From the NCBI GenBank assembly GCA_011525695.1, contig WYBX01000078.1:23149-87148 (forward strand): a DNA stretch of 64,000 nucleotides, written 5' to 3'. This DNA is from Verrucomicrobiia bacterium. Lineage in GTDB: Bacteria; Verrucomicrobiota; Verrucomicrobiia; Opitutales; Opitutaceae. A program made the position numbers and the translations under genes. Under the pieces are notes generated by a model. That model saw only the letters and a program-made list of their open reading frames with translations, had not been told where the DNA came from and did no database searches. This document shows, piece by piece, positions 18,298-26,847 of this stretch. Position 1 is the first letter of the stretch. Each line of letters starts with the position of its first letter.

Positions 18298-18757
18298 GCG
18301 CGAGGCTCGATTCTTTACGAGCGACAAGCTCCTTTGCCGCGAAGTCCCTGGTCCGGGCAAACGAATTCAGGCCGCCTTCCATTCGGGGACCGTATATTGC
18401 GGACATGCTATTAGCCCAGTGATTGCGCGTTCCGACAAGCGTGTGAATTTGAAGTTCGTGCTTGGTGTTATCAATTCCACCGCTGGCAGTTGGTATGCTG
18501 GACTACGCTGTCCGAATTTTGCGAAAGATATTTTCCCAAAACTTAATCCCAGCGACATCAAACAACTCCCGATTCCCGATGCGCCACCGGAAAAACAGAA
18601 GACGGTGGAGCGATTGGTTGACCGCATCATCGCGGCGAAGCAGCGCGACCCCGAGACGGACGTGCGCGTATTGGAGCGGGAGATAGACCAGTTGGTGTAT
18701 ACGCTCTACGGCTTGACGCCGGAGGAAATCAAAATCGTGGAGGGCCAAGCGAATTGA
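18298..18757 (+). pseudogene. C-terminal fragment of the methylase/endonuclease (TaqI-C-like)
   Basis: Read in the frame whose first codons give REARFFTSDKLLCREVPG, this segment shows the typical end of Eco57I/TaqI-type enzymes: VYCGHAISPVIA, LKFVLGVINSTAGSWY, FPKLNPSDIKQLPIP and a coiled C-terminus ending EGQAN. It is the DNA specificity-related C-terminal region of the gene that starts at 14169. A GTG at 18419 could start a short product, but it would lack the catalytic domain. Confidence 0.82.
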
Positions 18758-18978
18758 AGACCAGGGAAATGGACCCGCAAAACCTCGGCCCTCAGGAGGA
18801 TTGGGCTGGGAACAACATCGCTCTCGCATGTCCGGTTTGCGGGAAAGTCTTCATCGTCAGCAAACAGCTTCACGGAGAGCGGCATTGCCCGGCCTGCGGC
18901 AAGAGTCGCGGCATGGTTACTGGAGGCAAGGAGAGTGGCGGCAAGGCATCAATCTTCTGGGAAGACGCGCCAGGATAA
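18754..18978 (+). CDS. Small zinc-ribbon protein
   Basis: A 74-residue protein with two CxxC pairs (CPVCGKVF and CPACGKSR) forming a zinc ribbon. The start is taken as TTG 18754, which overlaps the end of the methylase remnant and has a good GGAGGG upstream; an ATG at 18769 is the alternative. The overlap says it belonged to the R-M operon. Small zinc ribbons often accompany defence operons as DNA- or protein-binding accessories. The function is not known. Confidence 0.6.
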   Translation: MKTREMDPQNLGPQEDWAGNNIALACPVCGKVFIVSKQLHGERHCPACGKSRGMVTGGKESGGKASIFWEDAPG

Positions 18979-19088
18979 GCCCTGGATGAGCCCTGGAACA
19001 CGATCGTCCGGAAGTTCGAGTCCGGTGCAACCGGGCCGGATCGAAACGCTCTTGCTCCGTATGCCGAGGCAGCCAATAGGCTGACGAG

Positions 19089-20159
19089 ATGTCTACCGGT
19101 TTGCCTATCGTCTACGGGATGATCGTCCGACTGCGGCACGCTTCGACAGGAGCTTGGCTCACTGCATTGGATAGGACTTACGTGCATAAAGATACATCGC
19201 ACCAACATATCGTGGGTGGCGGTGCAAAACAGGACCAAAGTAACCTCTGGCTCGTGAAGCCGCCGCACGATCAGCGTCAGGTTAATCGCGACGGCGATTT
19301 GATCCGTTCCGGCGATGCCATCCGCCTCGAGCATCTTGAAACACGCCGAAACCTCCACAGTCACGATAAGCTTGCGCCCCTCACCGGGCTTTCGCAGGGC
19401 CAACACGAGGTCACCGCATATGCCGGCAGCGGTCCGGGAGAAGGAAACAGCCAAGACAACTGGCATATCTTCCCGGAAAATGGAATGGAATGGCAGACAG
19501 GAGCGCCATTTCGCCTACGGCATTACCACGGAGGGGGCAGGTTCCTCCATTCGCATGGGCAAGCTGACCAGCACCTCACCGGTGGGCTTTTTGAAGTCAC
19601 GGCCGTCGACCATGGCGATGCGAACGATCTCTTCGAATGCTTTGTTGAGGAATCGCCGGCCGATGCGCGCGGCAGAAAAGTAACCGCCACTGCGCAGGCG
19701 GAAGCTCTTCTCACCCTTCGGAAACTTTGCGACCGATTCGAAACTTTTCTTCGGCAGATGAACGTGCGGCATGCGATGCGCGCCGGTCTTTTTCCCGTTG
19801 CCGACGAATACGACGTCCAGGACGTGTTTCATGCGCTGCTTCGGCTTCATTTTGATGATGTGCGGCCGGAAGAGCATACGCCATCCGTCGCCGGCAAAAG
19901 CGGGCGAATCGATTTTCTTTTGCAAGGGCTGCGGATCGCGGTCGAAACAAAGATGACGCGGGACACGCTCGGACCAAAGCAGTTGATCACGGAACTCGGC
20001 GAAGACCGAATTCGGTTTAAGAGACATCCAGAATTGGAGCACCTGTTTTGTTTCGTGCACGATCCCCAACGGCATTGTCCAAACCCAGTGGCCGTGGAAA
20101 GTGACCTGAGCGATAACCATAGTCGTCCCGTCATGCATGTGGTCGTCCGCCCGCATTGA
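19089..20159 (+). CDS. MIR-domain (SDF2-like) protein fused to a PD-(D/E)XK nuclease
   Basis: A 356-residue two-domain protein. Residues about 8-190 read as a three-unit MIR beta-trefoil of the SDF2/POMT type, with VRLRHASTGAWL, IRLEHLETRRNLHSH, HEVTAYAGSGPGEGNSQDNW and FRLRHYHGGGRFLHSH. MIR domains are usually eukaryotic ER or channel modules that bind glycans or peptides. Residues about 215-345 resemble the REase_DpnII-MboI family, with EYDVQDVFHALL, FDDVRPEEHTPS, SGRIDFLL and a catalytic ExK in VETKM (candidate D275, E286, K288). The best reading is a sensor-nuclease defence effector. It is followed by two likely co-transcribed genes (20239, 21156). No ribosome-binding site is obvious. The domain calls come from motif recognition, not a search. 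Confidence 0.82.
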   Translation: MSTGLPIVYGMIVRLRHASTGAWLTALDRTYVHKDTSHQHIVGGGAKQDQSNLWLVKPPHDQRQVNRDGDLIRSGDAIRLEHLETRRNLHSHDKLAPLTGLSQGQHEVTAYAGSGPGEGNSQDNWHIFPENGMEWQTGAPFRLRHYHGGGRFLHSHGQADQHLTGGLFEVTAVDHGDANDLFECFVEESPADARGRKVTATAQAEALLTLRKLCDRFETFLRQMNVRHAMRAGLFPVADEYDVQDVFHALLRLHFDDVRPEEHTPSVAGKSGRIDFLLQGLRIAVETKMTRDTLGPKQLITELGEDRIRFKRHPELEHLFCFVHDPQRHCPNPVAVESDLSDNHSRPVMHVVVRPH

Positions 20160-20238
20160 TTCTGCGCAGGCTTTCAATCTGCGATAAGGGTTGCCTCGGT
20201 CGGCGCGTGGGGCACTCCTCGGTCAGAATAGCCCGACC

Positions 20239-21159
20239 GTGAGCCTTGCAGTTTCCGACATCACACGCTTGCTGGAATACTACCTTGCACCGCACGAAGC
20301 CGCACGGCGGGCGGAAGCGATCGCAGCGGATATGGCAACGATCGGTTTTGAAGTCGTGCGGAGTTTCTATATATCCGAAGCGGAATGGCGCGCGCGAGGC
20401 GTTCGGCCCCAAGCGGAGTATGTTCTGCCCGCGTCACCTTTCTCCATAGACGCAGCCAACGGGCACCAAGCAATGGAAGGCAGCGGGTTGACTCGCGGGA
20501 ATCTGTTGCGGCTTTCACACGCTGTTGAACTTGGTCGCAAATTGTTGCCGGCGATTTGGCCGCACGGCTTTGCGACCAAACTGCTCGGCGCGGAGCATCT
20601 CGACACCGTGAACGAAATCTGGTGGCTGAAATTCTGGCGCAGTCTCGTCGCCGTTCGGCGGGGGCCTAAACCCAATCCCGCCACGCCCGACGTCGACTGG
20701 CTCCTTGAGGTTCGCGACGGCTTGGCCGACTGCATCGTCAATCTCGAGGTGAAGCGACGGACCGGCAATATCAATGCCTGGTTCAAGAATGGATCCCCGA
20801 CCGTTTCGCTCGAAAAGGTGGCAAAGAAGTTCCAACCGACAGGGCGGGCGACCGCCAACGTTGTCGCGGTGACGGTCTACCACCGGCCGCTCGCTGACGA
20901 GCTCAGGAACGTTGCCGATTGGTTGAATCAACACGCCGCTCTCGATGCCGTGCTCGTTTGGGTTGAGAACAATGCCGGCGGTGAGGCACTGCTCAAATTC
21001 GTCAGACCGGAGAAGCCGTGGATCAAATTCCTTCTCAAGAAGCCTGATCCTGAGGACCTGCTGGTCGCTGGGCTGACCAAGGGAACACTTTGCCTGCCGG
21101 AAGAAGTCCCGGCGTTTCTGCAAAAGTTGGCTGCGACGGTCGGCACACACACCTCATGA
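20239..21159 (+). CDS. Unknown protein with ExK nuclease-like motif
   Basis: A 306-residue protein if started at GTG 20239 (MSLAVSDITRLLEYY); a TTG at 20191 adds 16 residues. The N-terminal half is alpha/beta without a recognised family. Around residues 150-175 the sequence TPDVDWLLEVRDG followed by NLEVKRRTGNIN has the D-x(n)-ExK layout of PD-(D/E)XK nucleases (candidate D151 or D153, E170, K172). It lies 79 bp after the MIR-nuclease gene and overlaps the next start by 4 bp (ATGA), so the three genes likely form one operon. A nuclease role is an inference. Confidence 0.62.
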   Translation: MSLAVSDITRLLEYYLAPHEAARRAEAIAADMATIGFEVVRSFYISEAEWRARGVRPQAEYVLPASPFSIDAANGHQAMEGSGLTRGNLLRLSHAVELGRKLLPAIWPHGFATKLLGAEHLDTVNEIWWLKFWRSLVAVRRGPKPNPATPDVDWLLEVRDGLADCIVNLEVKRRTGNINAWFKNGSPTVSLEKVAKKFQPTGRATANVVAVTVYHRPLADELRNVADWLNQHAALDAVLVWVENNAGGEALLKFVRPEKPWIKFLLKKPDPEDLLVAGLTKGTLCLPEEVPAFLQKLAATVGTHTS

Positions 21160-21947
21160 ACGTCGTGCCCGCCGATCGAATATCGAAGCTAAAACGAAAA
21201 ACGGGCGCCATGATCTATTCCGACGACGGCTCGCGCGTGCTCACAAACTTCATTCCGCCGCAGTTTCTCTTGGCGCTCTTGCAGGCTCGTGCGTTCCACT
21301 TGGTGCGGCTCGATCAACAGCGAGGCGACCCTGATGACGGAAAATTGCCGCCGGCGTGTTTTGACCAGCCTTACCGCGGTGCGGTCGAAGATGCCCTGCG
21401 GATCCCGGACCGGATTTTGAAGAGCCATGCGCGGACGTTCGAAAGCGATCGTATTCGAACCTTCATCATGTCTTGGACGATCGATCCGTCCGAACACATG
21501 CAAGCGGAGTATGGCAAGCACGGTCAGCGGTGTCGGCTGCAGATTTCGGAAAGTCGACTGAAGGCCTCGCTCGGGTTTGAACGGAAGCAAGAATGCGAAT
21601 TCCCCCCTCGACGGCGCCCGGTGCCGGAGATTCGCGGCGCCGACACCACCGTCGAACTGTTCGAAGCCAACTACACGACGAATACAGAAGCGATTCCTGT
21701 CGTCCCGTCGCCCTTCGCTGCTGCGCACAAACGGGAGCAATACCGAGACGAGGCCGAGATTCGCATCCAGGCGGTTCTCCGACCACACGACATCCCGGTT
21801 CCGCCGAAGGTTACTGTGATTCGCTGGCCAATCCTGTCGTTCGCTGGACTCGGCATTAGTATCGGCGCGAAAGTTGACTCTGATCTCGCGGACAAAATCC
21901 GTGTCGAAGCTGAGGGAGTGGGTTTGGTTGTGCACCTACCCACATAG
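21156..21947 (+). CDS. Possible DUF2971-like protein, third gene of MIR-nuclease operon
   Basis: A 263-residue protein whose ATG overlaps the preceding stop (ATGA). The layout, with an early short strand-rich part, a middle segment FIMSWTIDPSEHMQAEYG and a following QRCRLQIS, resembles the DUF2971 pattern of a Cys/Ser-rich strand followed by a W and aromatic segment. The similarity is weak. DUF2971 proteins are often found in defence islands with unknown activity. Translational coupling to the preceding gene is the firmest observation. Confidence 0.55.
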   Translation: MNVVPADRISKLKRKTGAMIYSDDGSRVLTNFIPPQFLLALLQARAFHLVRLDQQRGDPDDGKLPPACFDQPYRGAVEDALRIPDRILKSHARTFESDRIRTFIMSWTIDPSEHMQAEYGKHGQRCRLQISESRLKASLGFERKQECEFPPRRRPVPEIRGADTTVELFEANYTTNTEAIPVVPSPFAAAHKREQYRDEAEIRIQAVLRPHDIPVPPKVTVIRWPILSFAGLGISIGAKVDSDLADKIRVEAEGVGLVVHLPT

Positions 21948-21955
21948 TCGTCAGC

Positions 21956-23836
21956 TCAGGTAGCTTCCTTGTTCCGCGCGGCGCGCAGCCACTCCCGAGT
22001 ACGAGTAAGGAAGGCTTTCGACACTTCGACCACTTCGTTGAATGGTCGCGGCGCTCCAGGCGCCGCGGCGGTGCCCACGCCGTCGCGAACCCCGCGATAA
22101 CGCAAGTCGCCACGCCGCGCGCGCTGGACCAGATATCCGAACACGGCGCCGCTGCCCGGGCTGAGATCAAGTTCGCTCTCCCACGATTCGAGGAAATCCA
22201 CATCGAAGAATTGAACCGCTTCCACGCCGTCGACCGCCCGAAACAGTGCGAGGCCGGTCTTACGGGCCAAGTGCTGCTCGTAGAACTCCGACACCGGCTC
22301 GATCAGCGGGATGTCGTCGTAGGTGAGCATACAGGGGACGACCCAGCCAACGCCCTCGATCGGGGTGCCGTTCGGACGCCGTGCCGACCCATTGCGGACC
22401 GCGTTAGCCGCTCGGAGCGCCTGCTTCGCACCGGACTCGAGCATCGCGTCGAGTGACTCGAAGGCGCCAGTGCGCCGGAATTCGAGCGAGGCCATCGTCG
22501 TCTTGACCTCGATTACGATGGCGAGGGCGCCTCGGATAATCACGAGGTCGCACTCGATCTCCTGGCCCTCCGGCCAATAGGTCACGTTCGCGACGACCTC
22601 GACGTCGCGACATGGCGCGAAGAACCTGCGCACCAGCCAAGCCACATAGGACTCGAAAAGAATGCCGAAGGGCGCCCGGCACGCCTTGCGTGCGCTGTCG
22701 GTGAGCTCGCGACCTCGCGCCCGTTGCAACGCTTCCTGCGCCAGATAGGGCAACCCCACGATAAACTTTCGCATCATGAGCGCCGGGCTCACGCAAATGG
22801 AGACGTGTCCGAGGTCGAGCACCGGATGCGCGTGAAAGCTCCGGGCGGCGAAGAGAAAATCGTCGATTGATCCCTCCGGCGGCCCGGGCTGGGCGGCGGT
22901 CACCGTCTGCGCGGCGAGGCTCAAGAAATGTCGCAGTTTCGCGCACTCCGGCTCGCGGACATGCTGCCAAAACGTGTCCTCACGAAAAAACAAAGCGGAA
23001 GCGTCGGGCTGATCGTAGTTCAGCCGCGCGGCTGGCGCTCCCGACATGAACGCGCAGGAAAGAAAGTCTTCGGGCGATAGGTCGAACGTCTCGATGAACC
23101 AGTCGCGCGCGCTCTTCCCCGTGCGCTGGAGGACCGTATCGGTTACCTCGGGCTCGCAGCACAGTGCATAGAGTCGGCCTAGCGCGTTTCGCGTGTAGAT
23201 TCCGGAGTTGTGCGCCATCGTATTTCGAATGAACTCGGCGAGCCCCTCCGGGCCGAGACCCTCGAAGCTCGTGACCTGGCCGGCTTGCGCCCGGAACCGC
23301 GTGCTGAAAAGGGCGGATTGGAACGACAGGAGAACGTGCGTCAGTTCGAGGCGGACCGGGTCGCCGTCGATCCAGTGCGTGTTGTCGCGCGGGCAACAGC
23401 GGAGCGCAAGTTCGAGAGTGGCGAGAATTGCCTGATCGGACACAGGCCGGAATTTCGCGTCGTCACCGGCATCTTCGAGCGCCCGGCGCACGCCGGGCGG
23501 ATCGAGTAGAAAGCTGAGCGTCCTCAAGATGTGCTGGTTCCGCACTTCCTCCCGAATTTCGGAGTCGCAGAGGATTCCCTCGTTCACGTGTTTCAGGAGG
23601 ACGAGCCGACCCACCACCGACTCGAGGCTCATGCAGCCCAAAGCAGCAGAGCACTCTGCGAGCGACAAGGCTCGGCCGAAGATTGGCTCGGCGGTAAGGG
23701 TGACCGCCATGTTCGAGGCAAAACGTTGCCCTTCCTGAGCCGGATTCATCGGCACCGAAATTCGACGCTCCAGCACCCGCACAGGCGTGGGCGGGCGTCG
23801 GTTGTTTCCACCAGATGAGTTTGCGACGCCTGACAT
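21956..23836 (-). CDS. Large protein with C-terminal PD-(D/E)XK-like domain
   Basis: A 626-residue protein convergent with the MIR operon (stops 8 bp apart). The N-terminal ~400 residues are largely helical and unrecognised. At about residues 400-470 comes FGILFESYVAWLVRRFF, then EIECDLVIIRGALAIVIEVK, which matches the E...D...ExK pattern of Mrr/NERD-like nucleases. The C-terminal 150 residues are unknown. The start is unsure: the ATG at 23836 (MSGVANSSGG) gives a plausible N-terminus, while the frame stays open to 23989. Gene size, context and nuclease motif suggest a defence effector or restriction-like protein. Confidence 0.65.
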   Translation of the reverse strand: MSGVANSSGGNNRRPPTPVRVLERRISVPMNPAQEGQRFASNMAVTLTAEPIFGRALSLAECSAALGCMSLESVVGRLVLLKHVNEGILCDSEIREEVRNQHILRTLSFLLDPPGVRRALEDAGDDAKFRPVSDQAILATLELALRCCPRDNTHWIDGDPVRLELTHVLLSFQSALFSTRFRAQAGQVTSFEGLGPEGLAEFIRNTMAHNSGIYTRNALGRLYALCCEPEVTDTVLQRTGKSARDWFIETFDLSPEDFLSCAFMSGAPAARLNYDQPDASALFFREDTFWQHVREPECAKLRHFLSLAAQTVTAAQPGPPEGSIDDFLFAARSFHAHPVLDLGHVSICVSPALMMRKFIVGLPYLAQEALQRARGRELTDSARKACRAPFGILFESYVAWLVRRFFAPCRDVEVVANVTYWPEGQEIECDLVIIRGALAIVIEVKTTMASLEFRRTGAFESLDAMLESGAKQALRAANAVRNGSARRPNGTPIEGVGWVVPCMLTYDDIPLIEPVSEFYEQHLARKTGLALFRAVDGVEAVQFFDVDFLESWESELDLSPGSGAVFGYLVQRARRGDLRYRGVRDGVGTAAAPGAPRPFNEVVEVSKAFLTRTREWLRAARNKEAT

Positions 23837-23916
23837 GGATAAACTGGGGCCTCTGAATCGGTAAACTTGTAGACCAAGAATGCGGGTGGGCAACAAACGA
23901 GCCGCGCGTCGGATCA

Positions 23917-24242
23917 TTTCGGGGAAACGCCTTTCCCCGCGGTCGAGTCTTTGTCTCGCCCTCCCCATTCTAGCGGGAACACCCCGCAACGTCCCGATAC
24001 CCAGTTGCGGGCGGCCGTCTTCGAGCGGTTCGCTTCGCTCACTGGCGACTCTCCGGGCCTCCGCGGGCTGCGCCCGCGCCGCTCTTTTGTAGCGTTCAAT
24101 TGCCGTTGGGCTTTCGACCGCTCGCTCTCGTTGCGCCGCTCGCGCTTTCGTATTCAGCGAAGCCGCGCCCTGTCGCCCTTTGGGCTACCTGATTGTAGCA
24201 CCTGCGCGGCTGGCGGGCCTGCGGCGGGAGCGCCTCGTCCCG
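23917..24242 (+). repeat. Dispersed GC-rich repeat, copy 1
   Basis: Non-coding DNA between two minus-strand genes that shares two blocks with 31427-32008. Block one (23917-24003) starts with a perfect 8-bp hairpin CGGGGAAA/TTTCCCCG. Block two (24098-24242) contains a run of GCTCGC/CGCTCG words and the phrase ATTGTAGCACCTGCGC. The second copy has about 350 bp of extra sequence between the blocks. The two copies are in the same orientation and bracket the CBASS region. Confidence 0.75.
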
Positions 24243-24247
24243 TCCGC

Positions 24248-25099
24248 TCAACCAGCCGGATCCTTCGAAACCATGTCCGCAGCCGGTCCGAATCCGACGG
24301 AGTTCTCCCACTTAACGATTTCCTCCCAGAAGCCGATTAGTTGCCGCGAGCGGTCGCTCAAGAGTCCCGCGACATCGGGGAACATCGCGAGAAAATCGCG
24401 CGCCGCCAGGGCGGAATAGGCGGTGGCCAGCGACACCGGCATTTTAAGTACGCCGCTCGATTCCGCGGAGCCCGCGCGAAAGGCATTCAACTGGGAGAAG
24501 GCGAAGGGCGCCCCGTGGATGAAGGTCGAGCAGTATTTGTATTGGGCCCGGTAGTATTTTTCGCTGATACCAGCCTGGCGGCTGAGGTCCACGGCGGACT
24601 CCAGTTTGAAATTCCGGCCGACAATCAGCTCGCGCCGGTGCCCCGGGGTAAGCGACTGGAAAACCTGCGAGGCTTCGAGACGGGCCCGGCGGCCTTTCAG
24701 TTCCTGTTCCATCGGCGGCAGATTCGGTGACATAGGGAACATCAAGCGAAGCATCTCATGCCGCTCGAATTCCTCATGGTATTCCCACAGCCATTGCCGG
24801 AACAGTTTCTGGGCGGGGTCCGCCGGCTCGTTCCGGAGATAGCAGAGCACGTAGTAGGACTCGATTAGGCAACGGCACAGGGAAACAATCGCCGAGAGGT
24901 CCCAGACAGCGTACCTCCCGACCGGGCCGAAGTAGGGACTGCCGGGGACCACGCGCAGGAACGTCAAGGCGGTGACTCCAATCTTGCCGAACGCCAGTGA
25001 GGCCTGCTCACCGCGCCAATCGGTGTCACGGCCGTGTGTGGCCTGCGAGAGCTGCATGATGTCCGCAGCCAAGGTTTCCAAATCGCTCAGTTCCTTCAT
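24248..25099 (-). CDS. Hypothetical protein, possibly DUF5677-like
   Basis: A 283-residue, mostly helical protein. The start MKELSDLETLAADIMQL was chosen at 25099; an upstream extension to 25120 adds seven residues. A segment around VWDLSAIVSLCRCLIESYYVL resembles the central helix of DUF5677-type proteins, with an Arg and Glu in a helix followed by YYVL. The rest, including STFIHGAPFAF, fits a helical protein with a conserved His. This family has no known activity. The call is tentative. Confidence 0.5.
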   Translation of the reverse strand: MKELSDLETLAADIMQLSQATHGRDTDWRGEQASLAFGKIGVTALTFLRVVPGSPYFGPVGRYAVWDLSAIVSLCRCLIESYYVLCYLRNEPADPAQKLFRQWLWEYHEEFERHEMLRLMFPMSPNLPPMEQELKGRRARLEASQVFQSLTPGHRRELIVGRNFKLESAVDLSRQAGISEKYYRAQYKYCSTFIHGAPFAFSQLNAFRAGSAESSGVLKMPVSLATAYSALAARDFLAMFPDVAGLLSDRSRQLIGFWEEIVKWENSVGFGPAADMVSKDPAG

Positions 25100-25390
25100 A
25101 ATCGCGCAGGCTGGGCCCAATCAGCAAAAACACGACGGGATTCCCGAAGTCAGCGCTTTGCCAGCCGACCGGCCGCATTCCCGACGAAAACGATCCGCGA
25201 GAAATGACGCAGCGCTTGCGGGCGCAGCGCATCCTTCAATGAATCCCAAGCGGAGCGGGGAGTGCGCTTCGGCAAATTGAAAGCCGGACCCGCAACTTTG
25301 CCGCTGTTATTAAAAGGTTGCCTTGGCGCTTCTCCGGGGACGCGGTGCTCGACTCCGGCCCCGGCTACGGCATGCAATTATGACCTTCAC

Positions 25391-25978
25391 ATGCCCGTGC
25401 AGAAGGCACCCGAGCTACCACCGTCCGCCGAAGAACTGAAGCGAGCCCTGGCGGATTTATTCTACGTTGCGGCCCAATGTTCCACCTATCAGCGGGCGTT
25501 CGCGCGGTTTTTCCCGGCGGAGGCAGCCAGCGGCGCTGAAGTGCATATGACCGGCGAAGACCGGTTGATCTTCAACTCGCTGAGCGAGGCCAATCTCATG
25601 TTCGTGCGCAAAAGTGCCGAATTCTTCAAACCGGCCGGGAAAAACGACAAACCGGACACCCTCTATTCTTACCGGTATCCGGGCTACACCCGCCAGCAGT
25701 GGATTGTGCCGGAGGAAACTTATGAGGAATTCCATAAGCGGGTAGGGCATATCACCGTGCGCGAAGCGCGCCACGGAAAGGTGGCTTGGCCGATCTTTGA
25801 GCTGACCATGCAGGCCCGGAACCAATGGGTGGACTTCTTCTCCGTGATGGTGACGTCCTACGCCGCCGACCCGGAAATCGCCAGGTATTGCGCGGATTGC
25901 GCGGCGGCCTTGCGGAGTGAATCGGCGATTATGGAGAGTCGAGCACTGCGTTCCCTCGGCCAGGCAACGCCCCCTTGA
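25391..25978 (+). CDS. Hypothetical protein
   Basis: A 195-residue soluble protein from ATG 25391 (MPVQKAPELPPS); the longer frame from 25262 has poor coding character. It contains two likely helical blocks (LADLFYVAAQCSTYQRAFARF and the C-terminal CADCAAALRSES, each cut here) and no domain I recognise. It is alone on this strand between DUF5677-like and CBASS genes, so its job is unclear. Confidence 0.55.
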   Translation: MPVQKAPELPPSAEELKRALADLFYVAAQCSTYQRAFARFFPAEAASGAEVHMTGEDRLIFNSLSEANLMFVRKSAEFFKPAGKNDKPDTLYSYRYPGYTRQQWIVPEETYEEFHKRVGHITVREARHGKVAWPIFELTMQARNQWVDFFSVMVTSYAADPEIARYCADCAAALRSESAIMESRALRSLGQATPP

Positions 25979-26045
25979 GTCGGCCCGACCAGCATGCAAT
26001 AGGGGGCATGCGGGTAGCTCCTAACTAAACAGCGTGTCGGGCGGG

Positions 26046-26330
26046 TTAAGGGCACTCCGGCAAGCTCAAGAGATTGTTGGGTTGGTCGCCGTCGGCTTCG
26101 GTCTTCAGATATTTGTTCCCATATCGGCTGACCGCGACGATTACCCAAACCGACTGTCCGTTCACATGGACAAAGAAAGCCCATTTCCCCGATTCAATGC
26201 CGGCGATCGCATCTGGCTGGGAGAGCTTCCACCGTTGCCCATTGTGGACTCCGCCAACGAAGAGAATGCGTTCGTGCGGATCGTAACGATCGGACTTGTT
26301 GATGCATTGGATCTGAATGTTTTCTGCCAT
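26046..26330 (-). CDS. DUF3892 domain protein
   Basis: A 94-residue protein starting MAENIQIQCINKSDR. The whole length fits DUF3892: IQCINKSDRYDPHERI, a VGG strand, a W, a later strand WVIVAVSRYGNKYLKT and the C-terminal NNLLSLPEC. Members are small beta proteins of unknown function that often sit next to defence and mobile genes. It lies 92 bp beyond the HNH gene stop, at the end of the CBASS operon. Confidence 0.8.
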   Translation of the reverse strand: MAENIQIQCINKSDRYDPHERILFVGGVHNGQRWKLSQPDAIAGIESGKWAFFVHVNGQSVWVIVAVSRYGNKYLKTEADGDQPNNLLSLPECP

Positions 26331-26422
26331 GGTGTTCCTTTCCTGCGCTGATGGCGCGTGCTTTTCTTGGTTTTCGTCTCGCTGCAATTTCGCCGGTCTT
26401 CAGCGCGAGCTGGGCGGTTTCG

Positions 26423-26845
26423 CTATGCCTTTGGAGGATCAAAGCTGCGGCCTATTAATGCTCCTGCGCATCCGCCAATCACAAGGCCACCTATTCCTCC
26501 TCCGGCCAGCAACAGCGCGCCCACGGCGGCGCCGGTCCAGCCATTCTCTTGCCGAATTGCTTCTTTCCGCGTCTTCGAGAGGGGAGATCGCGACGTGCCA
26601 TGCCAGGCCCGAACTGCGCGGGTCGATACCGCACCTTTCTCGCGGTTACACAGGATACACGCCGGTCTCAAATTATTACCGTGATTAGTGCCGCCCGCCG
26701 CGCGCGGCCGCGAATGCTCAACCTCCCACGCACCTCTTTCGCCGTGGCGCCCATAGTTCGTGAGGAAAACACGCCGATGGCAGAGGTGACAGCGGCCGTC
26801 CGTGCGGTCGAAAATTGCTCTCAGTTGCTCCGGTTTGTAACACAT
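26423..26845 (-). CDS. HNH endonuclease with C-terminal glycine-zipper membrane segment
   Basis: A 140-residue protein. Residues 1-80 form an HNH domain: CHLC (19-22), EVEHSRPRAAGG with the catalytic His (44), Asn 58 and CILC (63-66), the usual zinc-stapled beta-beta-alpha arrangement. Residues ~103-132 are a glycine-zipper helix (AAVGALLLAGGGIGGLVIGG), which should insert into a membrane or form a pore-like bundle. The start codon is 2 bp after the E2-like gene stop, so it is the fourth gene of the CBASS operon. A membrane-tethered nuclease in this position is unusual. Confidence 0.82.
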   Translation of the reverse strand: MCYKPEQLRAIFDRTDGRCHLCHRRVFLTNYGRHGERGAWEVEHSRPRAAGGTNHGNNLRPACILCNREKGAVSTRAVRAWHGTSRSPLSKTRKEAIRQENGWTGAAVGALLLAGGGIGGLVIGGCAGALIGRSFDPPKA

Positions 26846-26847
26846 AA

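Noticed and set aside
18990..19040. A tRNA-like T-arm phrase (GTTCGAGTCCGGTGCAA)
   Set aside because: No acceptor or anticodon stem can be drawn around it.
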